DNA of 64,000 nt, from the NCBI GenBank assembly GCA_020543525.1, contig JAHYIO010000003.1, positions 3,038,001 through 3,102,000 of the forward strand, written 5' to 3'. Position 1 is the stretch's first letter; the number at the start of each line of letters is the position of its first letter. A model generated the notes under the pieces. It ran no database searches and was not told the DNA's origin. It worked only from the letters and a program-made list of their open reading frames with translations. This DNA is from Coriolopsis trogii. Lineage: Eukaryota > Basidiomycota > Agaricomycetes > Polyporales > Polyporaceae. Below, piece by piece: positions 45,080 to 55,241 of this stretch. The position numbers were made by a program, and so were the translations under genes.

Positions 45080-47595
45080 AAGAGTCTCGGCCCGGCTCGC
45101 GGTCCGCTCGTATATCTGCGCCCCGCGCCCTGAGGCGTCCCGGGTGACAGGTCATCCATGTGTACCCTATAACGCTGTGGTGCAAAGTGAAGATAGTGCG
45201 TGGATTGGTGACGTCGTCGTGTCAGCTCTAGCGTGCCCGTCCTATCTGTGTTTGTTACATTGTAATAATTATCGCTCTTTAGGCAGACTTGGTCCATGCA
45301 GCGGACAGCCGCCTGCGCTTGCTGGGCGCCCGGCTTGCGAGAAGAAGCTGAGGGCGTTCAATAATACACGGTTTCGACAGGCTCAAGCTCGCTGCTTGCG
45401 CACGATTAGGTTGGCGGGCTCCACAGCTTCTGCGGCCCTGGGAAGTGCTGTGCGATGGGACCTGGCACCCGGGGAGCTTGGATAGGACAGTGCGAGCCTT
45501 ATGCCGGCAGTGTACACCAGGTGGGTCGCGCAATCGCAGCACCGACGAGCGAATGTTGAAGCTTGACGATCGGGAGCTGAGCGTTTTGAGTTTTTGCGGA
45601 GAGAAAACGGTGCCTCTCTACTCCCGCTCGGACCCTGGTGGGAGGTGCGGTAGGCTGCCTTCGCGACCGTGTTCAGCGCTGGATGCTCTTCGGTGTGGAC
45701 GACGTGCGTCGATTGGGGGGGGACGAGGATGTGGCGGGGAGAGATGGATTGGCTGGAGATAATTGAGAGTTTCGCACGTTGGACGTTGTCGTAAGCGTCC
45801 TTGAGCGATGCATGGTCGACCGGGTGGACGAGGGGTCGCCGGGCCGTGTGCTGTGGTGTGCGTGTACATGCGCGTTGGGCATACGTCGACGTCGACGTAT
45901 GCGCAATGTGCATCCAGGCGTTTAAGTGACTCACACTAGTGCTCTTTCAGAGAGCGTGGGCTCGCCAGATGGCTGTTCGGAGACGTCCGCGGGGTGGAAC
46001 AAACTCACATTGCATCCATCGCCCTGTGAGACGTCCCGCTGGAGTCGTCTGTGATTGAACTAGCCCTGGAGTGTATGGCTAGGCAGATTGTGCTGCGTGT
46101 GGTTGCAATGACACTGTAGAAGCGCATGTGACGCCCCTCGTCAACGTCATCCACCGCCTCCGTACCCATTTTTCTATCTTCGTCGACCATACGCACCACG
46201 TATGGCAAATTTTGTCGTTGTTTTGTGCGACGTGAGCGTGGCATTGCGCCGCTGGCGTCCTCGCCTTCAATCTCTCCTAAAGATTCTACCCCTCTTCGCT
46301 AGACTTAATCCCATACAACCCACAGGTGTCAGCGAGCCTCCCCTTCTCTCCTGGCTCCCCCCTTGGCCCACGAGGTCGGGTACAAGTGTCCTCCGCACGC
46401 TTCATGCAGGCAGTATGCACACTGAAATCCGCGTACTAGCACTCGCACACAGCCAAGCTTGCCAACTTAGCAGATGACAAAGCCCGTCGACAGGTCAGCC
46501 CAAGCCCATGGCATTCAATTGCCGGACAACGGGCTCTCGTTCTCTCCGGACTGAGGAACCCTTGGTGCTTGTAAGTGGTAGTAGGTAATGTGGATACCTG
46601 ATATGTACACATAGATACACCTCCACTCGCGGTTGTTGCATCAGGCGGACGTTGACACGCGGTAGTTTTCCTACTCACGATCGTATGAGTGACTGCAGTC
46701 ACTGAGCCCCGAGCGTGAAGGGCAACTCGGGTCAATGACTGTGACTCTATTCTGACTATAGATAAGTAATGCGAAGGCAGATTGCAATGTATAACGACTA
46801 AATGGCAACGAGCTATAGTAGGGGTGGTATTTCGGATGGCAGCCAGGCTGCCGAGTGCGTGTTGAGTGACTTGCTGGCGAGGATGCCTATCATCAGAGTA
46901 AGACAAGTAAGCTGAAGGTTTACGTATTACCTCGAGGCATATGTGCGTTTGACTATTGTTCATCAGTACTGTGCTCATCTTGTGTCGACAGCGGTCGAAA
47001 GCTCGCAAGTGTCCCAAACGTAGCGCCCGGTTCGGACAAACCCGAACGACTGACATGTCTTGTTCGCCAGCTGGCTATTAGAAATATCTAATCACGATGG
47101 ATTCATGCGACACGATGATAAGTAAACCGGACAATCCAGCTCTCATATCTTATTGTCTACTATGTCTGCAATACAAGTCACATTTTGCCTTCGCTGCCTC
47201 AGCTTCCCTCCTGCTCCGAGGCGCCAACGCGTCATGACTCGCCGGCCCCCGGATAGCACCATTCATCTACGGTAAGTAGTCGGAGAACACTCCACGCAAT
47301 ATGTAGACATTCTGCATAACATCCGCACAGTGACACAGCCAAGATCGCTCAGCACCCTTTGTCTGCGCAGTGCGTACGTACTCACATGGCCAAGTCACGA
47401 AGCATGTCGGCGTCCGAGTCACGGATCAGTCGAAGCCCGCAAGCGAATAGACAACTGGCATTGGGATACCCTATATGCCAGATTATTTATCCCAGCCGCT
47501 AAGCCACGCACACGGCGTTGCCGTCGCACTCGGAGACCTCCGGATCGTGTCCTGGTGGTCTTCACTTAAGATGCATTCAAGTTGGGGCTGGGAGC
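45080..47595. other. 2.5-kb gene-poor region
   Basis: No gene supported. A 206-codon minus-strand frame (46436-47056) has no recognisable motif. A segment at 46531-46569 resembles the 3' flank of the downstream glycosyltransferase gene. Confidence 0.45.
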
Positions 47596-47602
47596 TATAA
47601 GA
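47596..47602 (+). promoter_or_regulatory. TATA-like box of the UDP-glycosyltransferase gene
   Basis: TATAAGA lies only 27 bases before the ATG at 47623 and 45 before the ATG at 47641, so the second ATG is the likelier start. Confidence 0.4.
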
Positions 47603-47640
47603 GGTTCTGTCTAGACCAGACTATGCACAACACCTCCGAC

Positions 47641-49791
47641 ATGTCCGCCCCCGCACAGAAACACATTGTCGCCTTTACCGTCGAAGCTTGGGGTAAGTAC
47701 CAACCCTCTCTCAAGTCTACTTAGTATCGATTGTCGTTGACATCATGCCTTTTCGCAGGACATGCTCGTCCCCTAATCAACTTAGTCGCGCGAATTGTCA
47801 AAATGCGCCCGGCGGTCATCATCACTTATCTAACTACGGATGGCTTCTACGAACGCGTGAAGACAGAGCTATCGCGCAGCTTCGATGATGGCGACCAAGA
47901 AGCAGCGAGTCGTGTCAGGTAGTATATCGTAGATATTCAAGCAACCCACAGCAGCTAACAGCGAACTTCGCTCTATGGCAGGGTCGTATCATTAGGGGAA
48001 GGGCCCAACATCACAAACCTCGCCTCGGAGGAGTTCAACGCTAGATTTGCGGCTGCCTGGACGACCATTGTTGAGGGACGTGAGCTAGTCTGTGCTAGCA
48101 GCGGCACTCGCTTACCTTCCCTTGCAAAGCCTCAAGCTCTGGTCCTCGACGTGCGCAACAACATGTGTTTGCCCGGATACGTGTGATGAGCTGACCAGTC
48201 GAGCGTTCCAGTGTTTCGCAACCGAACCTTTCAAACGCGTGAAAGCAATCAGCGGAGAGACGGTAAAGGTCTTCGCATGGTACGCGGGCTTGGTCTATGC
48301 GCTCTTCCACTTCTTTGGGCCAGAGAGCCTGGGCGGGGAGGGCAACCTCCACATCAGGGCTGAGGCGGTGGCGCAACAGACTGGTAAGACGTTCAGGGAG
48401 GCGTTGCTCCACGTATGTCCTCTATCGTCTATGATTCTCAATGCTCAACCTGCAATTCCTCCAGCTCCTCGAGCCAACCGGGAAGGTTGTTCGCATCCCC
48501 GGCATGCTGCCTATGTACGACTGGGAGTACAGCCCACAAGACGTGAGTCGCTCGACAAGCTCCCAAATGCTGTATGCAGTGTGTATTGAACCGAACATCT
48601 GCAGTTTCCAATGCATAACGAGGTCGCCGTCGCCGTGTTCCCCCGGATTTTCGAGTGAGGTTTGTTGCACGTCTGCTACCATTCCCCACGCTGACCGTAT
48701 GTTCAGGACACTGGAGTCGGTCGATGGGATCCTGCTTTTCACGCCCGAGTCATACGAGCCGGAAGCGACCAAAGCTGCCAGTGGCTGGTTCGCCGAGAAG
48801 GGAAGGCCAGCGTACGCCGTTGGTCCTCTGCTCCCTTCTGCATCCAAGGCCACCGCGATCGCGAACGAGAAGAAGCTCTCCAATGAATCAGCGCAAATCC
48901 AGGCGTTCCTCGACGACACGCTGAAGACTTCGGGAGAGAAGTCGCTCCTGTATGTACGTACTGAGTCCTACGTAGACTGGCCCCTGATGTCTCGCGTCTC
49001 ATCTCGCTGTGCGCTCTAGATCTCTTTTGGCTCGATGTTCTGGCCGCAGAAGACTCCTGAGAAGATGTGGGCGTTCTTGGAGGTGGTCATGGAGATGAAC
49101 ATCCCCTTCGTAAGTTGCAAGGCGTCCCATCATTCACTTGTTGCATTGAGCTGATGGGGCCTGGTAGATTCTTAGCCACGCCTCCCCGTTCGCAGTGGTC
49201 CCCGACGAAATAAAGGAGAAGGTCAAAACGTACGGGAAGGGTATCCTTTCGCCTTGGACGCCCCAACAGCTCATCTTGGAGCACCCGGTACGCTTTCCCC
49301 CTACCATTCTCAGTATCCATATGGCCCTGACCTGTGCACATCACTCCTTCAGGCGACTGGCTGGTTCGTGGCACATGGCGGACACAACGGTGTCACAGAG
49401 GCCATTTCCGCCGGAGTACCTCAGTAGGTCCTCTCCTTCTCCCTCGCATCGGCACATCCCTCACGAGACCCCTCTCAGGATCCTCTGGCCATTCGGCGGA
49501 GATCAGCCACTGAACGCAGTGCACATCGCAGATCAGCTCAAGATCGGCTACGAGCTGCTCGAGGTCCGGACCGGGAAGGGTCTGAAGCCAATCTACCGCA
49601 CCGGGTACACTCCAAAGGGCACGATCGAGGCCGTCAAAGCGGAGGCGCTCGACGTCCTCACGAAGGCGTTCGGGGAGGACGGGGCGGAGAAACGGGCGAG
49701 GCTGGAGGTTGTCCGGGCGAAGGTGACGAAGGAGTGGGATGAGGGAGGCAAGTCGAGGGAGGATGTGCTGACGTTCGTAGATAGCCTTTGA
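47641..49791 (+). CDS. UDP-glycosyltransferase (GT1 family)
   Basis: The start MSAPAQKHIVAFTVEAWGHARPLINL contains the acceptor-side catalytic His in AWGHARP. Many short exons follow: HVILF-like and VLDFF-like segments, FKRVKAISGE, VKVFAWYAGLV, PGMLPMYDWEYSPQDF. The C-terminal donor domain has LLYISFGSMFWP, then the PSPG-like region SPWTPQQLILEHPATGWFVAHGGHNGVTEAI (read as pieces across exons) and GVPQILWPFGGDQPLNA, with the HGGxNxxxE and D/Q residues that bind UDP-sugar. The enzyme should transfer a sugar from a UDP-sugar to a small lipophilic acceptor. The acceptor is unknown. The stop is at 49789-49791. Internal exon limits were placed by frame and are less certain in the middle. Confidence 0.9.
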
Positions 49792-49811
49792 CTGGCTCAA
49801 TTCTTGAATCA

Positions 49812-49843
49812 GGGCTCTCGTGCTTTGAGGAACCCTTGGTGCT
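49812..49843 (+). repeat. short dispersed repeat, copy 2 (copy 1 at 46531-46569)
   Basis: Both sites share GGGCTCTCGT followed within a few bases by TGAGGAACCCTTGGTGCT, and both have TATGTGGAT or ATGTGGAT about 20-30 bases later. They flank the glycosyltransferase gene in the same orientation. Confidence 0.5.
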
Positions 49844-50465
49844 CGCGTGCGCTCACAAGTATGTGGATTACGATGAAATATAAGTCGCTGAAGTCACTAA
49901 GCCCGTCTCTGGCCTAGATGCAAAAGGCGACCCGGACATACCGAAAGTCATGCTCGAAACCCTCCGAGACATGAACATTCGTGCAGAGCGACGAGGCTGT
50001 CATTGAGGTCTGAGATACTACCTCTTTGTGGGGAACATACGTGCGTATCATCGGTCGGGGCAAGGGGCCTAGACGTCGGATAGTACGAGGACCCAGCCGA
50101 TACTTGGGAATGGCTGAGGATTTATGTTGATGAATATTCTCCAAGCGTTATCTCTTCGAGGCATTATCTGGACTCACCCGTCGGTGTACCTCTTCTCCTT
50201 CTCGACTACGAATGCACGCAGGATGATGACCGAGACCTAGACGCCGTCCGCCACCGACGCGTTGTGGGCGCCTGACGCGTGATGTCATCTGGATGTGGCG
50301 GTTGTCATCTCGAGTTGTCATGGGGTCTCCGTCCCAGCTGCCCTACCGCTTACGGCCCACAGCGAGAACCCTCGTTCAGTCTCCCGATATTTAATTCAAT
50401 CCCCCCACCTTTAGTCGCACGTCCCCCTCTTCACTCACCTCCCACCACCGTCCCCTGTCCATACC
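49844..50465. other. intergenic, no supportable gene
   Basis: No coding features. The last 100 bases are CT-rich and serve as the leader of the next gene. Confidence 0.4.
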
Positions 50466-51250
50466 ATGCGTCAGTCTCAGTCCATATCCTCATTTCCTCG
50501 CGTACTGGCTGACTTGCGATGCAGCGCCCAGAAAACGCGCCTCTGAAGACGATGGGGCCGGCCCAACGACCCGTAGCGCCAAGGCGCCCAAGACAGAACA
50601 GAGCCCCTCAAAAGGAGGCCGAGGTGGACGCACCAAGAAGGGCCCAAAGGTGTGCATATGCGCCAATCCACGCTCTTCGCATACCCTGACGCCGCCGTTG
50701 TAATGCATAGGCGAATCTGGCCGCGTCTGCTTTCAAGGCACGCGCGCTGCCCATCCATGTCAACCTGACCCACACTCCGCCTGTACTCGCGGACGACGGC
50801 ACAGTGAGCGTAGCGTCGACGGACCCAGGCTTCATCGGCACCACCTCGCTCGTCCCGAGCACGTTCACGACGGGATCCTATGGCTGGAAGGGCAACAAGC
50901 GCTTCACGGTCGAGTTGGACAACCCCGAGGGTGGGGAGAAGGAGAAGGTTCATGTCATCCTCACGTGCGTACCGAGCTATATTCGTCTCTGAGACTGCGG
51001 TCCCCGAGCCTGCTGACGGCTTGTGACTCACGTTGGCATTTTGCGCAGGCTGAACGCGACTGTCATCGGGAGCAAGGACGCAAAGGATGGAGAAGTTGAG
51101 GACGAGGCGAAGGAGGGCGAAGCCGCGGCCGATGGAGAGGAGCCTGCTGAGGGCGAGGGCGAGGCCAAGGAGGCCGCTGCGGAGCAAGCCCCGAAAGAGA
51201 CCGAAGGCGAGAGCAAAGACGCCATGGAGGAAGTCAAGGAAGGCGAATGA
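50466..51250 (+). CDS. conserved acidic protein of unknown function
   Basis: Four exons (50466-50469, 50525-50649, 50711-50964, 51049-51250) sum to 194 residues. Exon 1 contributes only ATGC; the intron starts right after it. The N-terminus MPPRKRASEDDGAG plus a Lys/Arg/Ser-rich stretch looks like a nuclear localisation signal. The middle (ALPIHVNLTHTPPVLADD, DPGFIGTTSLVPSTFTTGSY, GWKGNKRFTVELDN) reads as a compact beta-rich domain that I recall as conserved in basidiomycetes without a known role. The C-terminus is almost wholly Glu, Ala, Lys and Gly. No catalytic motif is visible. A chromatin or histone-chaperone-like role would be a guess from the acidic tail only. Confidence 0.75.
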
Positions 51251-51599
51251 AGGACTTGCTCCCGAGACGCCCGTCATCTACCCATCCCATACTTGTGTAT
51301 AGGACTCTTGGACTACCCTCGTCATGGACCTCTGCGAACACAATCTGCATTCACGAAAAGGGCGAGCATCAGTCGAAGATGAGCGCATACACGACGGGCG
51401 CGCGGGCTCATGAGATCCGCATTCACACGTCTTGTCCAACTCTATCTTACTCAATATCGTCCCATATTGCAGCTCAATGGGATCCGCCCTGTGGTGAAGG
51501 CAGGCGATGCGGATAGCTTGAAGCCTGTGGCGGGAAAACGAAGCTTGCAAACGACGCTGAAGCCCACACAGGACTCGATCGTTTTTCTACGCTCTGAAG

Positions 51600-52290
51600 C
51601 GTCGTCACATGATAACAGGTAACGCGAAGAGTCCAAGGTTGGGACAAGCCTTGACGTTTCGTCTATGCTGTAAGCAAATAAAGACATGACAGAGGCGACA
51701 AGGCCGCCGCCGAGCCATGCCTCAAAACCCTCAAGTATCGTCCGCCGGGCGCGGATGGCATCGACAAGCTCGCGCTCGCGTTTCAAGTTCGCGCAGATGT
51801 CGCTGTTCCCGCTCGAACGTGTCCTCTTCGAAAAAGGAGATGGCGGAGGCATGGATGGCGTCCGCGGGCATGCGTAAGCACATGTCTGCTGTGTATGCGA
51901 GGGAGCCGACATCCCTCTACCTGACCCTTGTCATCCGGCTCGATGCATTTGACGGAGTATACGTCTGGCGCACGCCCTTCAGAATGATGCTCGGGCACGC
52001 GAAGCTCGAGCTAGGTGTTCGGAACGCTGAATCTCGAGAGTGCCCAACTTTTGCTTCCAGCCCATTTTGTCCGAGCTCGGCATCATCCTGTGTGAATTGG
52101 GTTGCGGGAAGAGGTAGGGGAACTGGTTCGGAGAGAGAGTGGCCTATGGTGGGGGAAGTGCATAGCCCGGTAGACGCAAGCTCGAGAGCAAGTTGGACGA
52201 GGAGGCGCAGCGGCGCGAACATCATGCGAGTGCAACGCTTGTCCGTGGAGCTTCGTCACCGCCGCCTCATTGCACATGAGAGTACTTAGC
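51600..52290 (-). other. possible unrecognised coding region, frames unresolved
   Basis: Two minus-strand frames look coding: MPADAIHASAISFFEEDTFE near 51820-51880, and RERELVDAIRARRTILEGFE then AWLGGGLVASVMSLFAYS near 51680-51790. They overlap around a GCGAGCGCGAGC stretch and differ by one register, so either a one-base indel or an unseen splice event joins them. Together they would give a helical segment followed by one hydrophobic helix. An upstream frame (51917-52225) may belong to it. I do not recognise a family. Confidence 0.3.
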
Positions 52291-52385
52291 TTGTCCTTCA
52301 TGATCCGTTGATGAGTACCTTCCGCCATGGCGTTTTACACAATCGGTCGAACATTCACCTTTACATGATCACCCACACTCCGACA

Positions 52386-53918
52386 TCAATGTCCCTCCGC
52401 CTTCAGATCCCCAACAATCTTGAGCAGCGCGTCCCTCCTCATCGGGATCCACATCGCCTCAGCACCCTGCGACGTGGTAGTCACGACGAGCCCATGATCC
52501 CTAAACTCGCCCAGCAGCGCCCGCAACGACGTATCGTTCGTCGCCACGAAGTTGTCCCTCGCCGCCGCAAACAGTCGGTCATAGTCATATGCTGCCTCAG
52601 CTCCCGCTTCCGACGTATCGGCCTGAGTTTGCGACCGGGACTCCCCCGCAGGGTCAACGTTCTCCATGACTTCGAGCTGTTTCGAGCCGAGGAGGACGAA
52701 CAGTTTCTTCGCCTTCTCTGTGACGCTGGCCAGGACGTGACGCGCTGCTGTCTCGGGGACGAGCGCACCAACCCCGGGTCCAGCTCCAGCACCGGCAGCG
52801 GCCAAAGCGGCGGCAGCGGACGCAGCAGGGGTACGCGTGCCTCGAAGCGCCGCGGCACCAGAGGGGGAGGTCGGGTCCGCGAAGGCGAGCTCGAAGTCAT
52901 ACGGGGCAAGCGTCGTGAGGTCGTGCCATAACCACGCAAACCCGCGCTTCGGAAACGGCTTGGCGGTGGCAGCAGCTACGTGAGACGAGGAGGCAGAGGT
53001 GCTGGAGGACGGCGAGGGGTCCGGTTTGCGCGCGAAGAGATCGGAGAGCGACCAGCGCTGCGCGGTCGCGATGTGGTCCGCGGAGGCCACGATGTGTATG
53101 TGCGGGGCGAGGGCGAGGAGGGCGAGCGCGGCGCGGTTCTTCTGTGCGCGGAAGGCCTGGCCTTCGATATTGTGGCAGACGATGTAGAGATGGGGCGCGT
53201 CTACGGTGGAGAAGAATGCGTGTATGCGCTGCGTCTGTGCCTCTGCTCCGCCCGTCAATGTAGAAGCAGAGGGCCCATCAAGTACCCCAGGGATCTGCTC
53301 AATCGCGCCGAGGAGGTCCTTGAAAGCGAAGCTGGGCTGAAAGCCGTTCGCCACAACGACGTGGTTGCCAGTGCAGGAAAGGTATTTTGCGAAGGCGTTG
53401 AGAAACTCACGTTTCGAGCCGCAGCCGTACATCATCAAATTGAAACCCTCGTCTAGCTCCATCTTGAATCTGCGGAAGCACACCTTACGCGTCCGCTCGT
53501 CCGTCCATAGAATACGCTCTTGTTCGCGAGGGTCGCTGCGAAGCTTGGCGAGGACAGCAGAGTATTCCTCGGGAGTCAGAGGAGGCACAAGCGCAGAGAA
53601 GATGTTCGAGGATGTGCGCGAAGGCTTGGACGTTTGAAGAAAGTATGAATCGAACGAAGTATGGGTTGCAAAGCCTCGAGACGGCTCGTCTGGATCTGGT
53701 GCTACCAAGTCTTCGTCTTCATCGTCGTACTCCGAGTGGCGTTGGCTCGGTGTTGCTGGCTCGCTTAGAGGCCAATCTTCAAGCTCTTCGTCTTCTGTGT
53801 GCGCAGACAGAAATCTGGAGGCAGGCATATAGAGACAAATACAGCAGGCGAAGGCGCGTTTTCGTACGAGACTTGGAAGGGAGAGAAGGTAGGGGATTCG
53901 GGAGACGCGCGCGGGCAT
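52386..53918 (-). CDS. ORC2: origin recognition complex subunit 2 (ORC2)
   Basis: An uninterrupted minus-strand frame. The first ATG is at 53918 (MPARVSRIP); the longer open frame upstream lacks an ATG. The signature ORC2 stretch FNLMMYGCGSKREFLNAFA is followed by VVVANGFQPSFAFKDLLG, HNIEGQAFRAQKNR and HIHIVASADHI. FAWLWHDLTTLAPYDFEL follows, then a C-terminal winged-helix-like part ending EAMWIPMRRDALLKIVGDL. ORC2 is a subunit of the ATPase-like complex that marks replication origins; it keeps the AAA+ fold but not ATP hydrolysis. A Ser/Ala/Gly-rich insert at about 52780-53000 is longer than usual. An acidic linker near the N-terminus (EYDDEDEDLV) is typical. A second ATG at about 53827 is an alternative start. 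Confidence 0.93.
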   Translation of the reverse strand: MPARVSRIPYLLSLPSLVRKRAFACCICLYMPASRFLSAHTEDEELEDWPLSEPATPSQRHSEYDDEDEDLVAPDPDEPSRGFATHTSFDSYFLQTSKPSRTSSNIFSALVPPLTPEEYSAVLAKLRSDPREQERILWTDERTRKVCFRRFKMELDEGFNLMMYGCGSKREFLNAFAKYLSCTGNHVVVANGFQPSFAFKDLLGAIEQIPGVLDGPSASTLTGGAEAQTQRIHAFFSTVDAPHLYIVCHNIEGQAFRAQKNRAALALLALAPHIHIVASADHIATAQRWSLSDLFARKPDPSPSSSTSASSSHVAAATAKPFPKRGFAWLWHDLTTLAPYDFELAFADPTSPSGAAALRGTRTPAASAAAALAAAGAGAGPGVGALVPETAARHVLASVTEKAKKLFVLLGSKQLEVMENVDPAGESRSQTQADTSEAGAEAAYDYDRLFAAARDNFVATNDTSLRALLGEFRDHGLVVTTTSQGAEAMWIPMRRDALLKIVGDLKAEGH

Positions 53919-54041
53919 GGTATCGACCTGACACGTGACCGCGCTCAAGTGGTAAGTTAAACTTAAAGGACGTGACCACTGACCCTCTCGGACTCGCAGT
54001 CCTTCCTTCTCAATGTCATATCTCAGCTACAATCCTTCGTA

Positions 54042-54507
54042 ATGGCTTCGTCCCCAGTGTCTACCACGTCTCCCCCTGCACCCGTCTCATTGAGCCAGTA
54101 GCCACAGGCAGGTCCAACACGCACCCGCCGAAGGCGTCGAAGGTCCCAACCCCAAGTACGCGTTTGAAGTCATCTTTGACAACGACTCCCTCGCGAAATG
54201 GTCTGAGATCTTTCTCAAGCGGGAAATAGGGGACATATTTGACAAGATGTCGGAAGCGAAGAGGCGCAAGGCATTGCGCGAAATGCGAGACCCTACTATC
54301 GCTGCTCTTCCCACCGTCGTCTACGCAGCTTTCCCTCATATTCCCTATCCACGCCGCCACCTCATCACTCTTGATCAGGACGGAGGAAGAATGCTCTTCG
54401 TGCTGAAGGACGACAGCTCCCCGTCGTCTTTTCGCGCACCGCTCACCCAGGAGGACGTCATGGCTATCAAGGAATTAATGGGTGTCAAAAACCAGAGAGC
54501 GAAATAG
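54042..54507 (+). CDS. small conserved protein of unknown function
   Basis: Exon 1 (54042-54056) encodes MASSP. A 55-nt intron follows, and exon 2 (54112-54507) runs to the stop, giving 136 residues. The protein is mixed helical (KYAFEVIFDNDSLAKWSEIF, FDKMSEAKRRKALREM) with a compact C-terminal part (RRHLITLDQDGGRMLFVLKD, LTQEDVMAIKELMG). No motif I can name. The gene is divergent from ORC2 with only 123 bases between the two ATGs, so they probably share a promoter. The start is chosen because splicing from this ATG keeps the frame; the ATG at 54013 reaches a stop after nine codons. Confidence 0.65.
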
Positions 54508-54890
54508 CATCGCGTTTTCGATAAATGGAGATACGTTTGACTAGGTCTCACCTTTCACCAACTCGGCTCATTTTTTGCAGGTGTTGACACGGTCTTCTTC
54601 CGTCAATCCATATTTGTGAAGTTGTCGGTCTCTGATCTTGGTTCCAGACATGTACGTTCTTTTTCCAATCACTGGCGAACTGACATCCTCTACGGTATTG
54701 CGCATCATGATCTCTCATTGTATAGTGGTTCATGGAATTCCTATACGTCTTTGTGCCAATCAGCACACACCCCAGTGACTACCGACCCACATACCGTCTC
54801 TTCAACTATAACCACCTCGACCTTTCGCCGGCATACTGCGCCGGAGTACGCTCCAATCGCGTCTCACGGATACGGATCATTGACTGACGG
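54508..54890. other. spacer, no gene seen
   Basis: Between the small conserved gene and the OPT relic; stops in all frames. Confidence 0.35.
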
Positions 54891-55200
54891 GTGTCGATAG
54901 CTAACTCATGGATCGGGTACGTTGTCTGCTACATCGCCATCATGGGTATTTATTACAGCAATGCAAGGAACGTACGTCTCGCCCTCTTAATTTGTTCGCC
55001 CGGCGCTTGGTTGATCCAAGACCTCCTTGGGCATACTAGTCGAAGAACTTCCCAATGCTATCCACGTCCCTATTCTCGCAGAACGGTACCCGGTATAACC
55101 AGCACGCCGTGTTCGGTGACCAATGGCAGCTCAATCAGACCGCACTGGAGGAAGTCGGGCTTCCTGCACTCACCAGTTGTAGATCACGATACAAATGTAT
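54891..55200 (+). pseudogene. oligopeptide transporter (OPT) fragment
   Basis: Two adjacent exon pieces encode NSWIGYVVCYIAIMGIYYSN and, after a GT-AG intron, KNFPMLSTSLFSQNGTRYNQ, then HAVFGDQWQLNQTALEEVGL and PALT. This is a characteristic internal segment of OPT-family transporters (IYYSN...FPMLST...G..YNQ). Nothing before or after it encodes the other transmembrane helices of an OPT protein, which normally spans about 800 residues. So this is an isolated relic, truncated at both ends. Confidence 0.75.
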
Positions 55201-55241
55201 GGGTATGATGCTCAGGTACAAAGGGGTATAGATGAGGAAGA

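Noticed and set aside
46436..47056. 206-codon minus-strand frame
   Set aside because: No domain, signal peptide or splice partner; composition looks random.
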